Source: Pseudoalteromonas flavipulchra NCIMB 2033 = ATCC BAA-314
GTDB lineage: Bacteria > Pseudomonadota > Gammaproteobacteria > Enterobacterales > Alteromonadaceae
Direction of reading: 5' to 3'
NCBI GenBank assembly: GCA_000814665.1
Contig: JWIH01000020.1
Coordinates: 479,398 to 543,397, forward strand
Length of the DNA stretch: 64,000 nt
Of the stretch, positions 43,733 through 51,847 are shown in pieces; within the stretch, counting starts at the first letter, position 1; each line of letters starts with the position of its first letter. The translations under genes were made by a program, and so were the position numbers. The notes under the pieces were generated by a model. It saw only the letters and a program-made list of their open reading frames with translations, had not been told where the DNA came from and did not search any database.

Positions 43733-44410
43733 TTAGCTTTTGGATTTCGTGCCGTCACCAAATAGGGATTTAAGGCCGTCGGCAAATTGCTTTATTTGCG
43801 CTTTCATCGAGCGCTTTACACTAACTTCAATGCTACCCAAAATCATTCTGCCGTGAATATAAATTCGTGGACGCTGTTTCACCTGCCCTGCAGATGCAAG
43901 CGTATTTCTTGTGTTTTCTACTGAACCCATAATATTACGAATATCGGTGACGACATCGACCGTGTCTGGTACAAAAATTTCGTCACTGCCTAAAATGCAA
44001 TCTATATAAATATGTACTTCAGGGTGACTAAAAATTGCGTTGCTAAAATCTAGTTCCAAGCTGCCAAGGTAGTTTTTTAGGTGGATCTCTTTAGGTACGA
44101 CCCACTCGCCACTGCGATGGTTGGAACTAAGTATAGAGGTAATGCTTATTGCCTCAGCACCATCTACGCTTGAGGTAAATTTTGGACCCATACGAGCGGC
44201 TTTTTCGCTGTGATATCTTGCATCCGACTTGAGCGGTAAATCAGCACTAAGTGCTGCAATTTGTTCTTGCTCGTTCAGGTCGTATGCTTTATCCAATCGT
44301 CTCTCGAATGCATCAGCCGAAAGCTCACCGTGGCTGTAATTTAGAATTAACTGGTCAATCACCTCTTCCCTGACGGATTCGAGAGGCCTATCTTTTAATG
44401 GTACAGACAT
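43733..44410 (-). CDS. DUF1707 / LiaF-like domain protein
   Basis: A 225-residue protein started at ATG 44410 (MSVPLKDRPLE); the upstream TTG in frame is less likely. The N-terminal DUF1707 box is VIDQLILNYSHGELSADAFERRLDKAYD. The C-terminal half resembles the LiaF beta-helix (KNYLGSLELDFSNAIF, IDCILGSDEIFVPDTVDV, HGRMILGSIEV). No membrane helix is seen, so it is probably cytosolic or peripheral. The pairing of these domains suggests a link to envelope-stress control, by inference. Confidence 0.8.
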   Translation of the reverse strand: MSVPLKDRPLESVREEVIDQLILNYSHGELSADAFERRLDKAYDLNEQEQIAALSADLPLKSDARYHSEKAARMGPKFTSSVDGAEAISITSILSSNHRSGEWVVPKEIHLKNYLGSLELDFSNAIFSHPEVHIYIDCILGSDEIFVPDTVDVVTDIRNIMGSVENTRNTLASAGQVKQRPRIYIHGRMILGSIEVSVKRSMKAQIKQFADGLKSLFGDGTKSKS

Positions 44411-44671
44411 ATGGTTGGTTCCGTTCTCTTGATTTGTGGTTAGAGGAGCAACAACCAAGCCAATATTAAATCATTTATAAAACAAGTGGTTAGTATTTTT
44501 TAATATCAACTTACTCTATTTATTTACTAATATTTAGTTGTACAAAATAGTATTTGGTCAAAATTACCACTATTAGATGGCAGGTAATGCAGTAGCGCAG
44601 GTGTAGTTTGATATTGTCAGTCACTTTGCTATGGTAGTAGGTGTTCGCAAAACAACCAAAGGAGATTAGTT

Positions 44672-44788
44672 ATGGCGAAGAAAAGCGATGTTAAAGCGCT
44701 TAAAAAAGAGCTGAAAGCGCGTAAAGCAAAGATTGAAAAGCATGAAGCGAAAATCAAAAAGCTGAAAAAAGCGATTAAAAAGGCTTAA
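44672..44788 (+). CDS. 38-residue lysine/alanine-rich helical protein
   Basis: A very short open frame, ATG at 44672 to TAA at 44786-44788, with AAAGGAG 8 bases upstream and a strong terminator (44824-44848) behind. The product begins MAKKSDVKALKKELKARKAK and ends KLKKAIKKA: 16 lysines, mostly i, i+3/4 spaced with Leu/Ile/Ala, so a single amphipathic, highly basic helix or coiled coil. The clean ribosome binding site, codon pattern and own terminator argue it is a real gene. Role unknown; nucleic-acid or membrane binding are options. Confidence 0.75.
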   Translation: MAKKSDVKALKKELKARKAKIEKHEAKIKKLKKAIKKA

Positions 44789-44823
44789 AAGCCATTAGCC
44801 CTAAGGTAAAGGGATAAGTAAGC

Positions 44824-44848
44824 GAGCGGTAAATATACCGCTCTTTCT
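44824..44848 (+). terminator. Terminator after the small basic protein gene
   Basis: GAGCGGTA and TACCGCTC form an 8-bp perfect stem around AATA, followed by TTTCT. It may also serve mntP from the other side. Confidence 0.75.
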
Positions 44849-44858
44849 GCGAGTCAGA

Positions 44859-45422
44859 TTAAATCGAAAGATGGCTATATAGCAACCAAGTTCCCACACA
44901 GATTAAGGTCACCCCTCCAAAGGTTTCAGCTCGACTACCAAGAAACTTTCCAGCCGAATGCCCAATCATCACCCCAATTGTTACCATCATGGTGGTGGCA
45001 AGGCCAATGAGCGCAGCGGCGAGCCATATATTCACATCAACAAATGCGAGACTGACACCGACAGCCATCGCATCAATGCTAGTGCCAAACGCTGTGATAA
45101 TGGTTTTTAACCAAGGCTGCTTTGCGTGTTGCGTTGGTGCATCATCGTCACCCTTAAGGCTCTCATAAATCATATGAGCGCCAAGTCCTAACAATAAGAT
45201 AAACGCAATCCAATGATCCCAAGCCTCGACATAGCCAGCTGCAGATTGTCCTATTAACCAGCCAATCAGCGGTGTACTGGCTTCAATAATCCCAAAAATA
45301 AGGCCGATTTTTATGGCTTCGGTAAGCCGAGGTGATTTTAGGCTGGCGCCTTTACCGATTGCCGCGGCAAACGCATCGGTAGACATGGCGTATGCTAACA
45401 GTAGCAGGGTGACGAAATTCAT
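44859..45422 (-). CDS. mntP: Manganese efflux pump MntP
   Basis: A 187-residue inner-membrane protein with six hydrophobic helices. The family hallmarks are [18 protein letters not shown] in helix 1 and [19 protein letters not shown] in helix 4, each with the acidic residues needed for Mn export. The gene is preceded by a yybP-ykoY type manganese riboswitch, which confirms the assignment. The start ATG at 45422 is 8 bases after GGAG. Confidence 0.94.
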   Translation of the reverse strand: MNFVTLLLLAYAMSTDAFAAAIGKGASLKSPRLTEAIKIGLIFGIIEASTPLIGWLIGQSAAGYVEAWDHWIAFILLLGLGAHMIYESLKGDDDAPTQHAKQPWLKTIITAFGTSIDAMAVGVSLAFVDVNIWLAAALIGLATTMMVTIGVMIGHSAGKFLGSRAETFGGVTLICVGTWLLYSHLSI

Positions 45423-45425
45423 TTA

Positions 45426-45600
45426 CATTGCTCCGGTCGGGCGATTTGAGTCCACGATACATCCACACGCCCGACCACAGGCATGGATATATCGATGGTC
45501 TCGCCAACCGAGAGGTGTCCGCACCATGGCATGTGGCCAATTATGTTGATACGAACTCTTCCGAGCATTGGAAGCAGGCTACTCCCCAACGAGTTGCGAT
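45426..45600 (-). promoter_or_regulatory. yybP-ykoY manganese riboswitch leader of mntP
   Basis: On the minus strand the leader carries GGGGAGTAGCC (45587-45577) and later CTCGGTTGGCGAGACCATCG (45512-45493), the two conserved parts of the Mn-binding three-way aptamer. An expression-platform hairpin GGTCGGGCG / CGCCCGACC (45476-45435) ends directly at the ribosome binding site GGAG. High Mn would free the ribosome binding site or allow read-through and raise MntP. Between GGAG and the mntP start lies ATGTAA, a start codon followed at once by a stop. Confidence 0.9.
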
Positions 45601-45670
45601 AATATCAAGAATTGCAGTGGATGCAAAACCAAAATTGAGCAGCTCCTGAAGGTGATAATTCTCGTTACCT

Positions 45671-46390
45671 TTATGACGAGGTCAAGAAGTCTATTTCGGT
45701 TGTGATAAGCTGCTCCCTTGCATCGCCGAGTATAAGTACCTCTCCATTAGGGCTCACAAGAAGGCTTTGGCCGATAAATTGAATTCCCGTGCCATTGCTG
45801 TGGTCCATTCCTAGGCGATTGGCTGAAATAATATGGACTTTATACTTCTTGGCTTGTTTTATGATTGTATCAAGGCTGTCTTCGCCACAATAATTTGAAG
45901 GGTTCACAATGAGCTGTACACCCTGATCGGTGAGTTGCGTCAGCCCCTCTTCAAACCAGATGTCGTAACATAATAAAATACCCACTTTAATACCCATTAC
46001 TTCGTGCACTTTGAATGCATTACCTGATTGAAAAAAGCGCTTATCGGGCGGTGCTAAAAAAACCTTGCGATGTACGCCAACAATCCCTTCTGAACCCACT
46101 ATAGCCGCACTATTAAAGTGCTCACAGCCTGCCTTCTCAATGATGCCAGCGATGATAGTACCGTGTTGTTGTTGTGCGATAGATTGAAGCAGGCTGATAG
46201 TCGTGCTGTCGGATAACTCCTCTGCCATTTCCTCCATATGAGTATGGCAAAGAAAGAGGCTACCTGAAGTACATAATTCGGGTAAGACGATGAGATCAAA
46301 GTCAGCCTGTGATAAAGTTTTTTCTATGGTTGTCCGGTTGCATTGAGGGTCGCCATAGTTGACTGCAAATTGATAAAACCCCACTTTCAT
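45671..46390 (-). CDS. Carbon-nitrogen hydrolase (nitrilase superfamily)
   Basis: A 239-residue amidase-type protein with the full catalytic set: Glu38 (VLPELCTSG), Lys109 (VHRKVFL) and Cys141 (ILLCYDIWF). It is somewhat shorter than typical family members. It lies 7 bp downstream of alkB. Substrate unknown; deaminated glutathione or other omega-amides are possible for this type. Confidence 0.87.
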   Translation of the reverse strand: MKVGFYQFAVNYGDPQCNRTTIEKTLSQADFDLIVLPELCTSGSLFLCHTHMEEMAEELSDSTTISLLQSIAQQQHGTIIAGIIEKAGCEHFNSAAIVGSEGIVGVHRKVFLAPPDKRFFQSGNAFKVHEVMGIKVGILLCYDIWFEEGLTQLTDQGVQLIVNPSNYCGEDSLDTIIKQAKKYKVHIISANRLGMDHSNGTGIQFIGQSLLVSPNGEVLILGDAREQLITTEIDFLTSS

Positions 46391-46397
46391 CGTTCAC

Positions 46398-47000
46398 CTA
46401 CGTAATATTGGGCCAAGCAAACTGCCTAAAGGTCAGATTGAATCTAGCACCAATCTCTTTAGGTGTAGGAGGTACGGCATGTTGGAACTGCGTTTGAAAG
46501 CCATTTCCCATGATGAATAACGAACCGTCTTCTAGCAGCTGTTCAAATTGCTCATCGGGATTTTCTTGATGACGAACTTGAAACAAGCGCTCGGCACCTA
46601 AGCTCAGAGAAGCGATAACATTAGTTGGCCCAAATGCGGACAGATCACTGTGAAAGTCCATGTATTCTTCACCATCTGGATAAAAAATACAGACACAGAC
46701 GCTAAATTCGATACCTATTTGAGTCTGTAATCGCTGCTGTATCAATGCAATCAAATCAGGCCAAGTTTGGCGTCTACCATGATAGCTAGGAAATACCGCT
46801 GGATCTTCGAGCTTTGGCTCTACAAACATCATTTTCCAGGGTCTAATCTCTGTATTTTCACCGTTAGGCAAGGTGATGATTTCAGGCTGAGATAAATCAC
46901 AGTGCTTGATTAACCACTGATACAGTGAGTGGCTTTCTGCCTTGGTAAGAAACGCTGGAATATACTCTGCCTCGGCGTTATCGATAAGTGGAAGTTTCAT
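46398..47000 (-). CDS. alkB: AlkB-like alpha-ketoglutarate-dependent dioxygenase
   Basis: A 200-residue dioxygenase. I choose ATG 47000 (MKLPLIDNAEA) because AAGGA lies 7 bases upstream; the in-frame start at 47048 overlaps the kinase stop. The Fe(II) site is HSD in DFHSDLSAFG and the distal His in QHAVPPTPK, and the 2-oxoglutarate Arg is in RFNLTFR. Sequence features (PWKMMFVEPK, LSLGAERLF) resemble ALKBH2/3-like bacterial AlkB proteins that repair alkylated bases. It follows the histidine kinase gene by about 45 bp. Confidence 0.85.
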   Translation of the reverse strand: MKLPLIDNAEAEYIPAFLTKAESHSLYQWLIKHCDLSQPEIITLPNGENTEIRPWKMMFVEPKLEDPAVFPSYHGRRQTWPDLIALIQQRLQTQIGIEFSVCVCIFYPDGEEYMDFHSDLSAFGPTNVIASLSLGAERLFQVRHQENPDEQFEQLLEDGSLFIMGNGFQTQFQHAVPPTPKEIGARFNLTFRQFAWPNIT

Positions 47001-47047
47001 GACTAATTCCTTGTTGTTGCTATTTTTCTTTAACAAAAAGAACAGCA

Positions 47048-48349
47048 CTAAAGCAATACACTAAAGCAGCTCCCTTTTCCTACTTCAGAGGTTGCGCTGA
47101 TCCGCCCTTTGTGGCGATGGATAATTTGTTGGCTGAGTGCAAGTCCAATTCCTGAGCCATGAGGTTTTGTGGTAAAAAATGGTACGAATATTTTATCAAG
47201 TGCGCTGGGTTCTATTCCTTCCCCGTTATCAGCGACGTTGATCTCACATTTGCCGTAGCGATTAATCGTTGCTGATACAGTCACTACTTTTTCTTGGTTG
47301 TTATGTTTCATGGCATCTTTGGCGTTATTTAGTAGATTGAGCAGCACTTGTTCTATCATCTTTCTATCAACATTAATGCTCAGCGCAGCGGGCGTCACGT
47401 CAAAGTGTAGAGTGATATTGGCGTCCCTAAAGTCGCGTTTTATCAGCGGTGTAATGTCGTCAAATAAAGTCTGTACCGCAAGCGGTTGGAGGTCAAGTTC
47501 AGGAATATGCGTGAGCTTTCTGTAGTTATCAATAAAGCCAAGTAAAGACTGGCTTCTAATACCAATTGCTTGCAGGCTTTGTAGGTAGTCTTCAACGAGC
47601 TCTTGGTCTGCCAACGCTTCAGCTAGCTGATTATTGGTGATATTAACTAGCGTATTGGAGAGTGAATAAATCGGTGCGACGGAGTTTCCTATTTCATGGA
47701 TAAGCACGCGGATCAGCTTTTGCCAAGATTCGATTTGGGTGCTCTCTAGCTGCTCTGAAATCGCGGTGAAAAGCCAAAGTTGGTACTGATTGCCTTGATT
47801 GGAAAACGTAAAATATTTAAATAGTAAGTCTTTGGCGATGTGACTACCTACTTTGGCTTGTTCAAGCTCTGGGTGTGCTGCAAGTAGTGAGTGTCCAGAC
47901 TCTGCGCCGCGAATATCCAACAATTGCTTTGCGCTGTTATTACAAATCAAAATGGTGTGGCCATTTTTGATAAGGATCAGACCTGCTTCTATGTGTTGTA
48001 GCATGGTTTCGTATGTGGTGACGAGCTCTGCCTGCTTGGTTTTATCTTGCTGAGCTTTCTGAATAAGCTCGTTACAGGTTGTAAGTGCTTGCTTACTTAT
48101 TGAGTGCTTATTATCAATTCTAAAGCTGCCATCTTGATACTTGAGCGCAGTAAACACCTCTTCGAATTGTTGTTTTTGTCTTTTCAGTGTGGCAATAGAC
48201 AGCACTGTGAATAGCACTGCAATCGCAATGGCTAAACCACTAAACAAAAAGACGTAGCTGTGGAGAAAACCCAATACACCAAGTGTAGCGAATACAATGG
48301 CTGCGAGTTGAAAAATGGCCATGCGAACGAGGCTATTATTCCACATCAT
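47048..48349 (-). CDS. Sensor histidine kinase partnering the sigma-54 regulator
   Basis: A 433-residue kinase. Two hydrophobic helices at residues 10-30 and 32-53 have a very short loop between, so sensing is probably in or near the membrane or by the PAS-like domain (about 112-200). His218 is in RVLIHEIGNSVAPIYSL, and the ATPase domain has NLLNNAKDAM, VADNGEGI and GSGIGLALSQQ. The gene overlaps the response regulator by 14 bp. Together they resemble the NtrB/NtrY-type pair beside MacB-like efflux operons. Confidence 0.92.
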   Translation of the reverse strand: MMWNNSLVRMAIFQLAAIVFATLGVLGFLHSYVFLFSGLAIAIAVLFTVLSIATLKRQKQQFEEVFTALKYQDGSFRIDNKHSISKQALTTCNELIQKAQQDKTKQAELVTTYETMLQHIEAGLILIKNGHTILICNNSAKQLLDIRGAESGHSLLAAHPELEQAKVGSHIAKDLLFKYFTFSNQGNQYQLWLFTAISEQLESTQIESWQKLIRVLIHEIGNSVAPIYSLSNTLVNITNNQLAEALADQELVEDYLQSLQAIGIRSQSLLGFIDNYRKLTHIPELDLQPLAVQTLFDDITPLIKRDFRDANITLHFDVTPAALSINVDRKMIEQVLLNLLNNAKDAMKHNNQEKVVTVSATINRYGKCEINVADNGEGIEPSALDKIFVPFFTTKPHGSGIGLALSQQIIHRHKGRISATSEVGKGSCFSVLL

Positions 48350-49712
48350 ACTTCTCCATTTTGCGGTACAGTGACGCGCGGGTGATCCCTAGCGCTTTAG
48401 CCGCATGGCTGATATTTCCCTTAAAGTCTCGGACCGCCCGCTCTATGGTGTGCTGCTCTATTTCTGCGAGGTTATAGGTGTCAATAAAGCCCGCGCGCTC
48501 CTCAGAGCTTGCCGCTGGACTGGTGAGCTGAAACTGCAATTGGGTTGAGTCAGATAAAATAACAGCACGTTCAACCAAATGTTGTAATTCTCGGATGTTA
48601 CCGGGCCATTGATACTTGACTAAATCAGCCATCATTTTATCGCTGACCGTTTTACACGCGAGCTTGTACTTTTTGCTGTACAGATCAGCATAAAACTCAA
48701 TAAGAAGTGGAATATCTTGGGGTCTATCTCGTAGTGCGGGAAGTGTGATCTCTACGGTATTTATGCGGTATAACAAGTCCTGACGAAAACTGCCTTCGCG
48801 CACCATGTCATACAAATTCATATTGGTTGCGGTGATAAGGCGCAGATCAACCTCTATTTGTTTGCTGCCTCCGACTGGCGTAACCACTCGATTTTGGATC
48901 GCAGTAAGTAACTTTCCCTGTAACTCGAGCGGAATATTGGCTATTTCATCCAAAAACAAAGTACCAGATTCCGCAAGCTCAAAGCGACCTGGCTTATTGG
49001 CTTTCGCATCTGTAAATGCGCCTTTCATATGGCCGAACAATTCACTTTCGAACAAAGAGCTGGCGATCGTGCCCATATCGACAGACATGAAGGTATTGTC
49101 TTTTCGTAAAGACTGTTTATGTAGCTCTCTGGCAACGACTTCTTTACCAGTGCCGCTTTCGCCTAAGATTAAGACGTTGGCATCGGTTTTGGCGGCCTTT
49201 TCTATGGTTTGAAAAACTTGCTCCATTGCTGGACTCGAGGCGATTAAATGCTCGAATGGTTTGTTTTGCGCTGCCATTGAAATTTGTGCGATTTGCGTGA
49301 GCTTCTTGGACTTTTGCCGTTGTTTGCTCAACTCGATGCAATTGGCAACCGTTGCGAGTAGCTTTTCATTTTGCCAAGGCTTGAGGACAAAATCGTTGGC
49401 GCCAAGTTTGATGGCATCCACCGCCATCGTTAGGTCGCCATAGGCGGTGAAGAGTACAACCACGGCATCTTCATCCAAGGCTTTTATTTGTTTTAGCCAG
49501 TAGAATCCTTCGGCACCGGAGGTTGATTCTCGAGTAAAGTTCATGTCGAGCAATATCAGTGCAAAGTCCTGTGCTGACATTGTTTTAGCGATATCGTGGG
49601 GATTCTCTAGCGTCACGACTTTTTTGTAATATTGTTTGAGCAACATTCTCGTGGCGACGAGAATTTCGCTGTTGTCGTCGACAACTAAAATAGCCTTATC
49701 GCTGATAGTCAT
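48336..49712 (-). CDS. Sigma-54-dependent response regulator (NtrC family)
   Basis: A 458-residue activator, started at ATG 49712 (MTISDKAILVVDDN) with AAAGGA upstream. The receiver has Asp56 in LILLDMNF. The AAA+ domain has Walker A GESGTGKE (184-191), the sigma-54 contact loop GAFTDA (231-236) and Walker B GTLFLDEI. The C-terminal Fis-type helix-turn-helix is AAKALGITRASLYRKMEKY. It is divergent from the efflux operon at 49888, whose upstream region contains a sigma-54-like promoter, so that operon is the likely target. Confidence 0.93.
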   Translation of the reverse strand: MTISDKAILVVDDNSEILVATRMLLKQYYKKVVTLENPHDIAKTMSAQDFALILLDMNFTRESTSGAEGFYWLKQIKALDEDAVVVLFTAYGDLTMAVDAIKLGANDFVLKPWQNEKLLATVANCIELSKQRQKSKKLTQIAQISMAAQNKPFEHLIASSPAMEQVFQTIEKAAKTDANVLILGESGTGKEVVARELHKQSLRKDNTFMSVDMGTIASSLFESELFGHMKGAFTDAKANKPGRFELAESGTLFLDEIANIPLELQGKLLTAIQNRVVTPVGGSKQIEVDLRLITATNMNLYDMVREGSFRQDLLYRINTVEITLPALRDRPQDIPLLIEFYADLYSKKYKLACKTVSDKMMADLVKYQWPGNIRELQHLVERAVILSDSTQLQFQLTSPAASSEERAGFIDTYNLAEIEQHTIERAVRDFKGNISHAAKALGITRASLYRKMEKYDVE

Positions 49713-49836
49713 TACATTTCCTTTTCTCATCAAACTGTTCGATATCGTACACTAGGTGTTTAATTTTTTTACACTCTTTTGTTCCATTATTCCATAGAAT
49801 TGTTTTATGTTTTTGATTTTTATTTGTTTTTTAGTT

Positions 49837-49851
49837 TGGCATGCAACTTGA
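49837..49851 (+). promoter_or_regulatory. Candidate sigma-54 promoter of the efflux operon
   Basis: TGGCATGCAACTTGA matches TGGCACGNNNNTTGC with correct -24/-12 spacing; the -24 GG is intact and the -12 has GA in place of GC. Expected transcription start is near 49864, about 24 bp before the ATG at 49888. The divergent gene encodes an NtrC-type activator. An ACAC-N3-GTGT palindrome at about 49748-49758 could be part of its binding site. Confidence 0.55.
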
Positions 49852-49887
49852 GTTATTAGGCTAACCTAAACTCAAGAGAGTGACAAA

Positions 49888-51135
49888 ATGGACAGAAAAA
49901 TAACACCTAACAAAAGATTTCAGCTGTGGTGGTTGGCGCTACCTGTCATCGTGGTAGCGTATTTTGCATTTGATAGTGCAGCGAGTAGCAGCGGGGATCG
50001 TGTTAATCTGGCGATGGATAAAGTCAAGATAAGTACAGTGACAAAAGGCGAGTTTCATGATCTTATTCCGCTTAGAGGCAGCATCATGCCGAGTAAGTCT
50101 GTGTATCTAGATGCCATCGAAGGTGGGCGAGTCGAAGCGCGTTTCGTCGAAGAAGGTGCGATGGTTAAAAAAGGTGACAAACTGCTCGCACTGAGCAACA
50201 CCAGTTTGCAGCTGGATGTGATCTCTCGTGAGGCGCAGATCTCAGAGCAGCTAAATAACCTACACAATACCCGCTTAGCGATAGATCAAAACCGTTTAAA
50301 CTTAAAACGAAACCTATTAGAGCTAGATTTTCAGGTAAGTCAAAGTGAGCGAAAGCTTGCACAGTTCAAGCGCCTTGGTAGCGGTAATTTAGTTTCAAAA
50401 GATGAGCTACAAGCGGCCGAAGATGAAACTGAGTATCTAAAAAACCGCCGCAAGTTAATTATTGAGCAGCAGCAACAAGATGAAAAAATCCGTACGGCAC
50501 AAATTGCACAGCTAGAAGATAGCGTTGAGCAGCTCAATAAAAACTTGGGTTTTGCGCGTAAAAATCTTGAAAATCTAATTATCAAAGCGCCTATGGATGG
50601 CCAATTGACAGCGCTAGACGCGGAATTAGGCGCGTCAAAGGCGAGAGGATCACGCTTAGGGCAAGTGGATATTGTGTCTGAATATAAAGTGTCGGCTCAA
50701 ATTGATGAATTTTACTTGGGCCGCGTATATGCGGGACAAACCGCAAGGTTAACGCTGCAAGGGAGGCCGTATGAGCTAACGCTCGCAAAGGTCTATGCCG
50801 AAGTGTCAAATGGTCGATTTGAAGTGGATTTAACTTTTAATGCTGCGCTGCCCAGCGACATTCGTAGAGGTCAAAGTTTGCAGTTGGAGTTGTTATTAGC
50901 AGATGCGAAAGCCGCGACTTTAATACCAAATGGTGGATTTTATCAAGATACCGGCGGCAAGTGGGTATTTGTACTAGAGCAGGGTAGCCAAGTGGCGGTG
51001 AAGAAATCGGTGACGTTTGGCGAGCGTAACAACAAATATATTGAAGTACTTGATGGGCTGGCAGTCGGCGACCGAGTGATCACCTCAAGTTACAGCAGCT
51101 TTAAAGACATGCAGTCGGTCAGTTTGACTCGTTAA
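49888..51135 (+). CDS. HlyD/MacA-type efflux periplasmic adaptor
   Basis: A 415-residue adaptor with an N-terminal membrane helix (LWWLALPVIVVAYFAFDSAA). The biotinyl-lipoyl half-motifs are VEARFVEEGAMVKKGDKLL and LIIKAPMDGQLTAL, separated by a coiled-coil hairpin of about 110 residues. Beta-barrel and membrane-proximal domains follow (GQTARLTLQGRPYELTLAK, VGDRVITSSY). It is the first gene of a three-gene efflux operon with an ATPase and a MacB-like permease. Substrate unknown. Confidence 0.9.
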   Translation: MDRKITPNKRFQLWWLALPVIVVAYFAFDSAASSSGDRVNLAMDKVKISTVTKGEFHDLIPLRGSIMPSKSVYLDAIEGGRVEARFVEEGAMVKKGDKLLALSNTSLQLDVISREAQISEQLNNLHNTRLAIDQNRLNLKRNLLELDFQVSQSERKLAQFKRLGSGNLVSKDELQAAEDETEYLKNRRKLIIEQQQQDEKIRTAQIAQLEDSVEQLNKNLGFARKNLENLIIKAPMDGQLTALDAELGASKARGSRLGQVDIVSEYKVSAQIDEFYLGRVYAGQTARLTLQGRPYELTLAKVYAEVSNGRFEVDLTFNAALPSDIRRGQSLQLELLLADAKAATLIPNGGFYQDTGGKWVFVLEQGSQVAVKKSVTFGERNNKYIEVLDGLAVGDRVITSSYSSFKDMQSVSLTR

Positions 51136-51157
51136 TAGAATTAAAAGGCAAAAGAAT

Positions 51158-51847
51158 ATGTTACATCTAACTAAAATAAATAAAGTTTTTCGTACCGAGC
51201 TGGTTGAGACTTACGCCCTTGAGGATGTCACGGTGACCGTAGAGCGTGGCGAGTTCGTTGCTATCATGGGACAGTCAGGCTCAGGTAAGTCTACCTTACT
51301 TAATATCATCGGCATGCTAGACCATATTGATGGTGGCGAGTATGTTTTTGATGGCAAGGACATCAGCCATTTAAGTGAAGGTCAGCTTGCTGATATTCGT
51401 AAAGACAATATTGGTTTTATCTTCCAAAGTTTTAACCTTATTGATGAGCTCACTGTATATGAGAACGTTGAGCTTCCGCTTATTTACCAAGGGCTCCCTA
51501 AAGCCGAACGAGCACTGCGTGTGACAGCCGTGCTTGAAAAAGTGAATATTGCGCATCGCAAAGATCATTACCCACAGCAACTTTCAGGTGGTCAACAGCA
51601 AAGGGTTGCAGTTGGGCGTGCCATTGTCGCAAAGCCAAAAATGATTCTTGCGGATGAACCAACCGGTAATCTTGACTCAAAAAATGGTGAAGAAGTCATG
51701 GGGCTGTTAGCACAGCTTAACCAAGAAGGGGTAACGATAGTCATGGTGACGCACTCAGATCACCATGCAAATTACGCGCATCGCACGATCCATGTTTTGG
51801 ATGGCCATATTGTTTCGAGTCAAATGCAGGAGGTTCGCTGTGCTTAA
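51158..51847 (+). CDS. ABC transporter ATP-binding protein (MacB/LolD type)
   Basis: A 229-residue ATPase: Walker A GQSGSGKST, signature LSGGQQQRVAVGRA, Walker B ILADEPTGNLD, H-loop MVTHSDHH. It is the middle gene of the operon. The last 8 bp overlap the GTG start of the permease, so the two are coupled. Confidence 0.92.
   Translation: MLHLTKINKVFRTELVETYALEDVTVTVERGEFVAIMGQSGSGKSTLLNIIGMLDHIDGGEYVFDGKDISHLSEGQLADIRKDNIGFIFQSFNLIDELTVYENVELPLIYQGLPKAERALRVTAVLEKVNIAHRKDHYPQQLSGGQQQRVAVGRAIVAKPKMILADEPTGNLDSKNGEEVMGLLAQLNQEGVTIVMVTHSDHHANYAHRTIHVLDGHIVSSQMQEVRCA

Noticed and set aside
48805-49212. 135-codon plus-strand frame within the sigma-54 regulator
   Set aside because: Antisense of the AAA+ domain, without a ribosome binding site.
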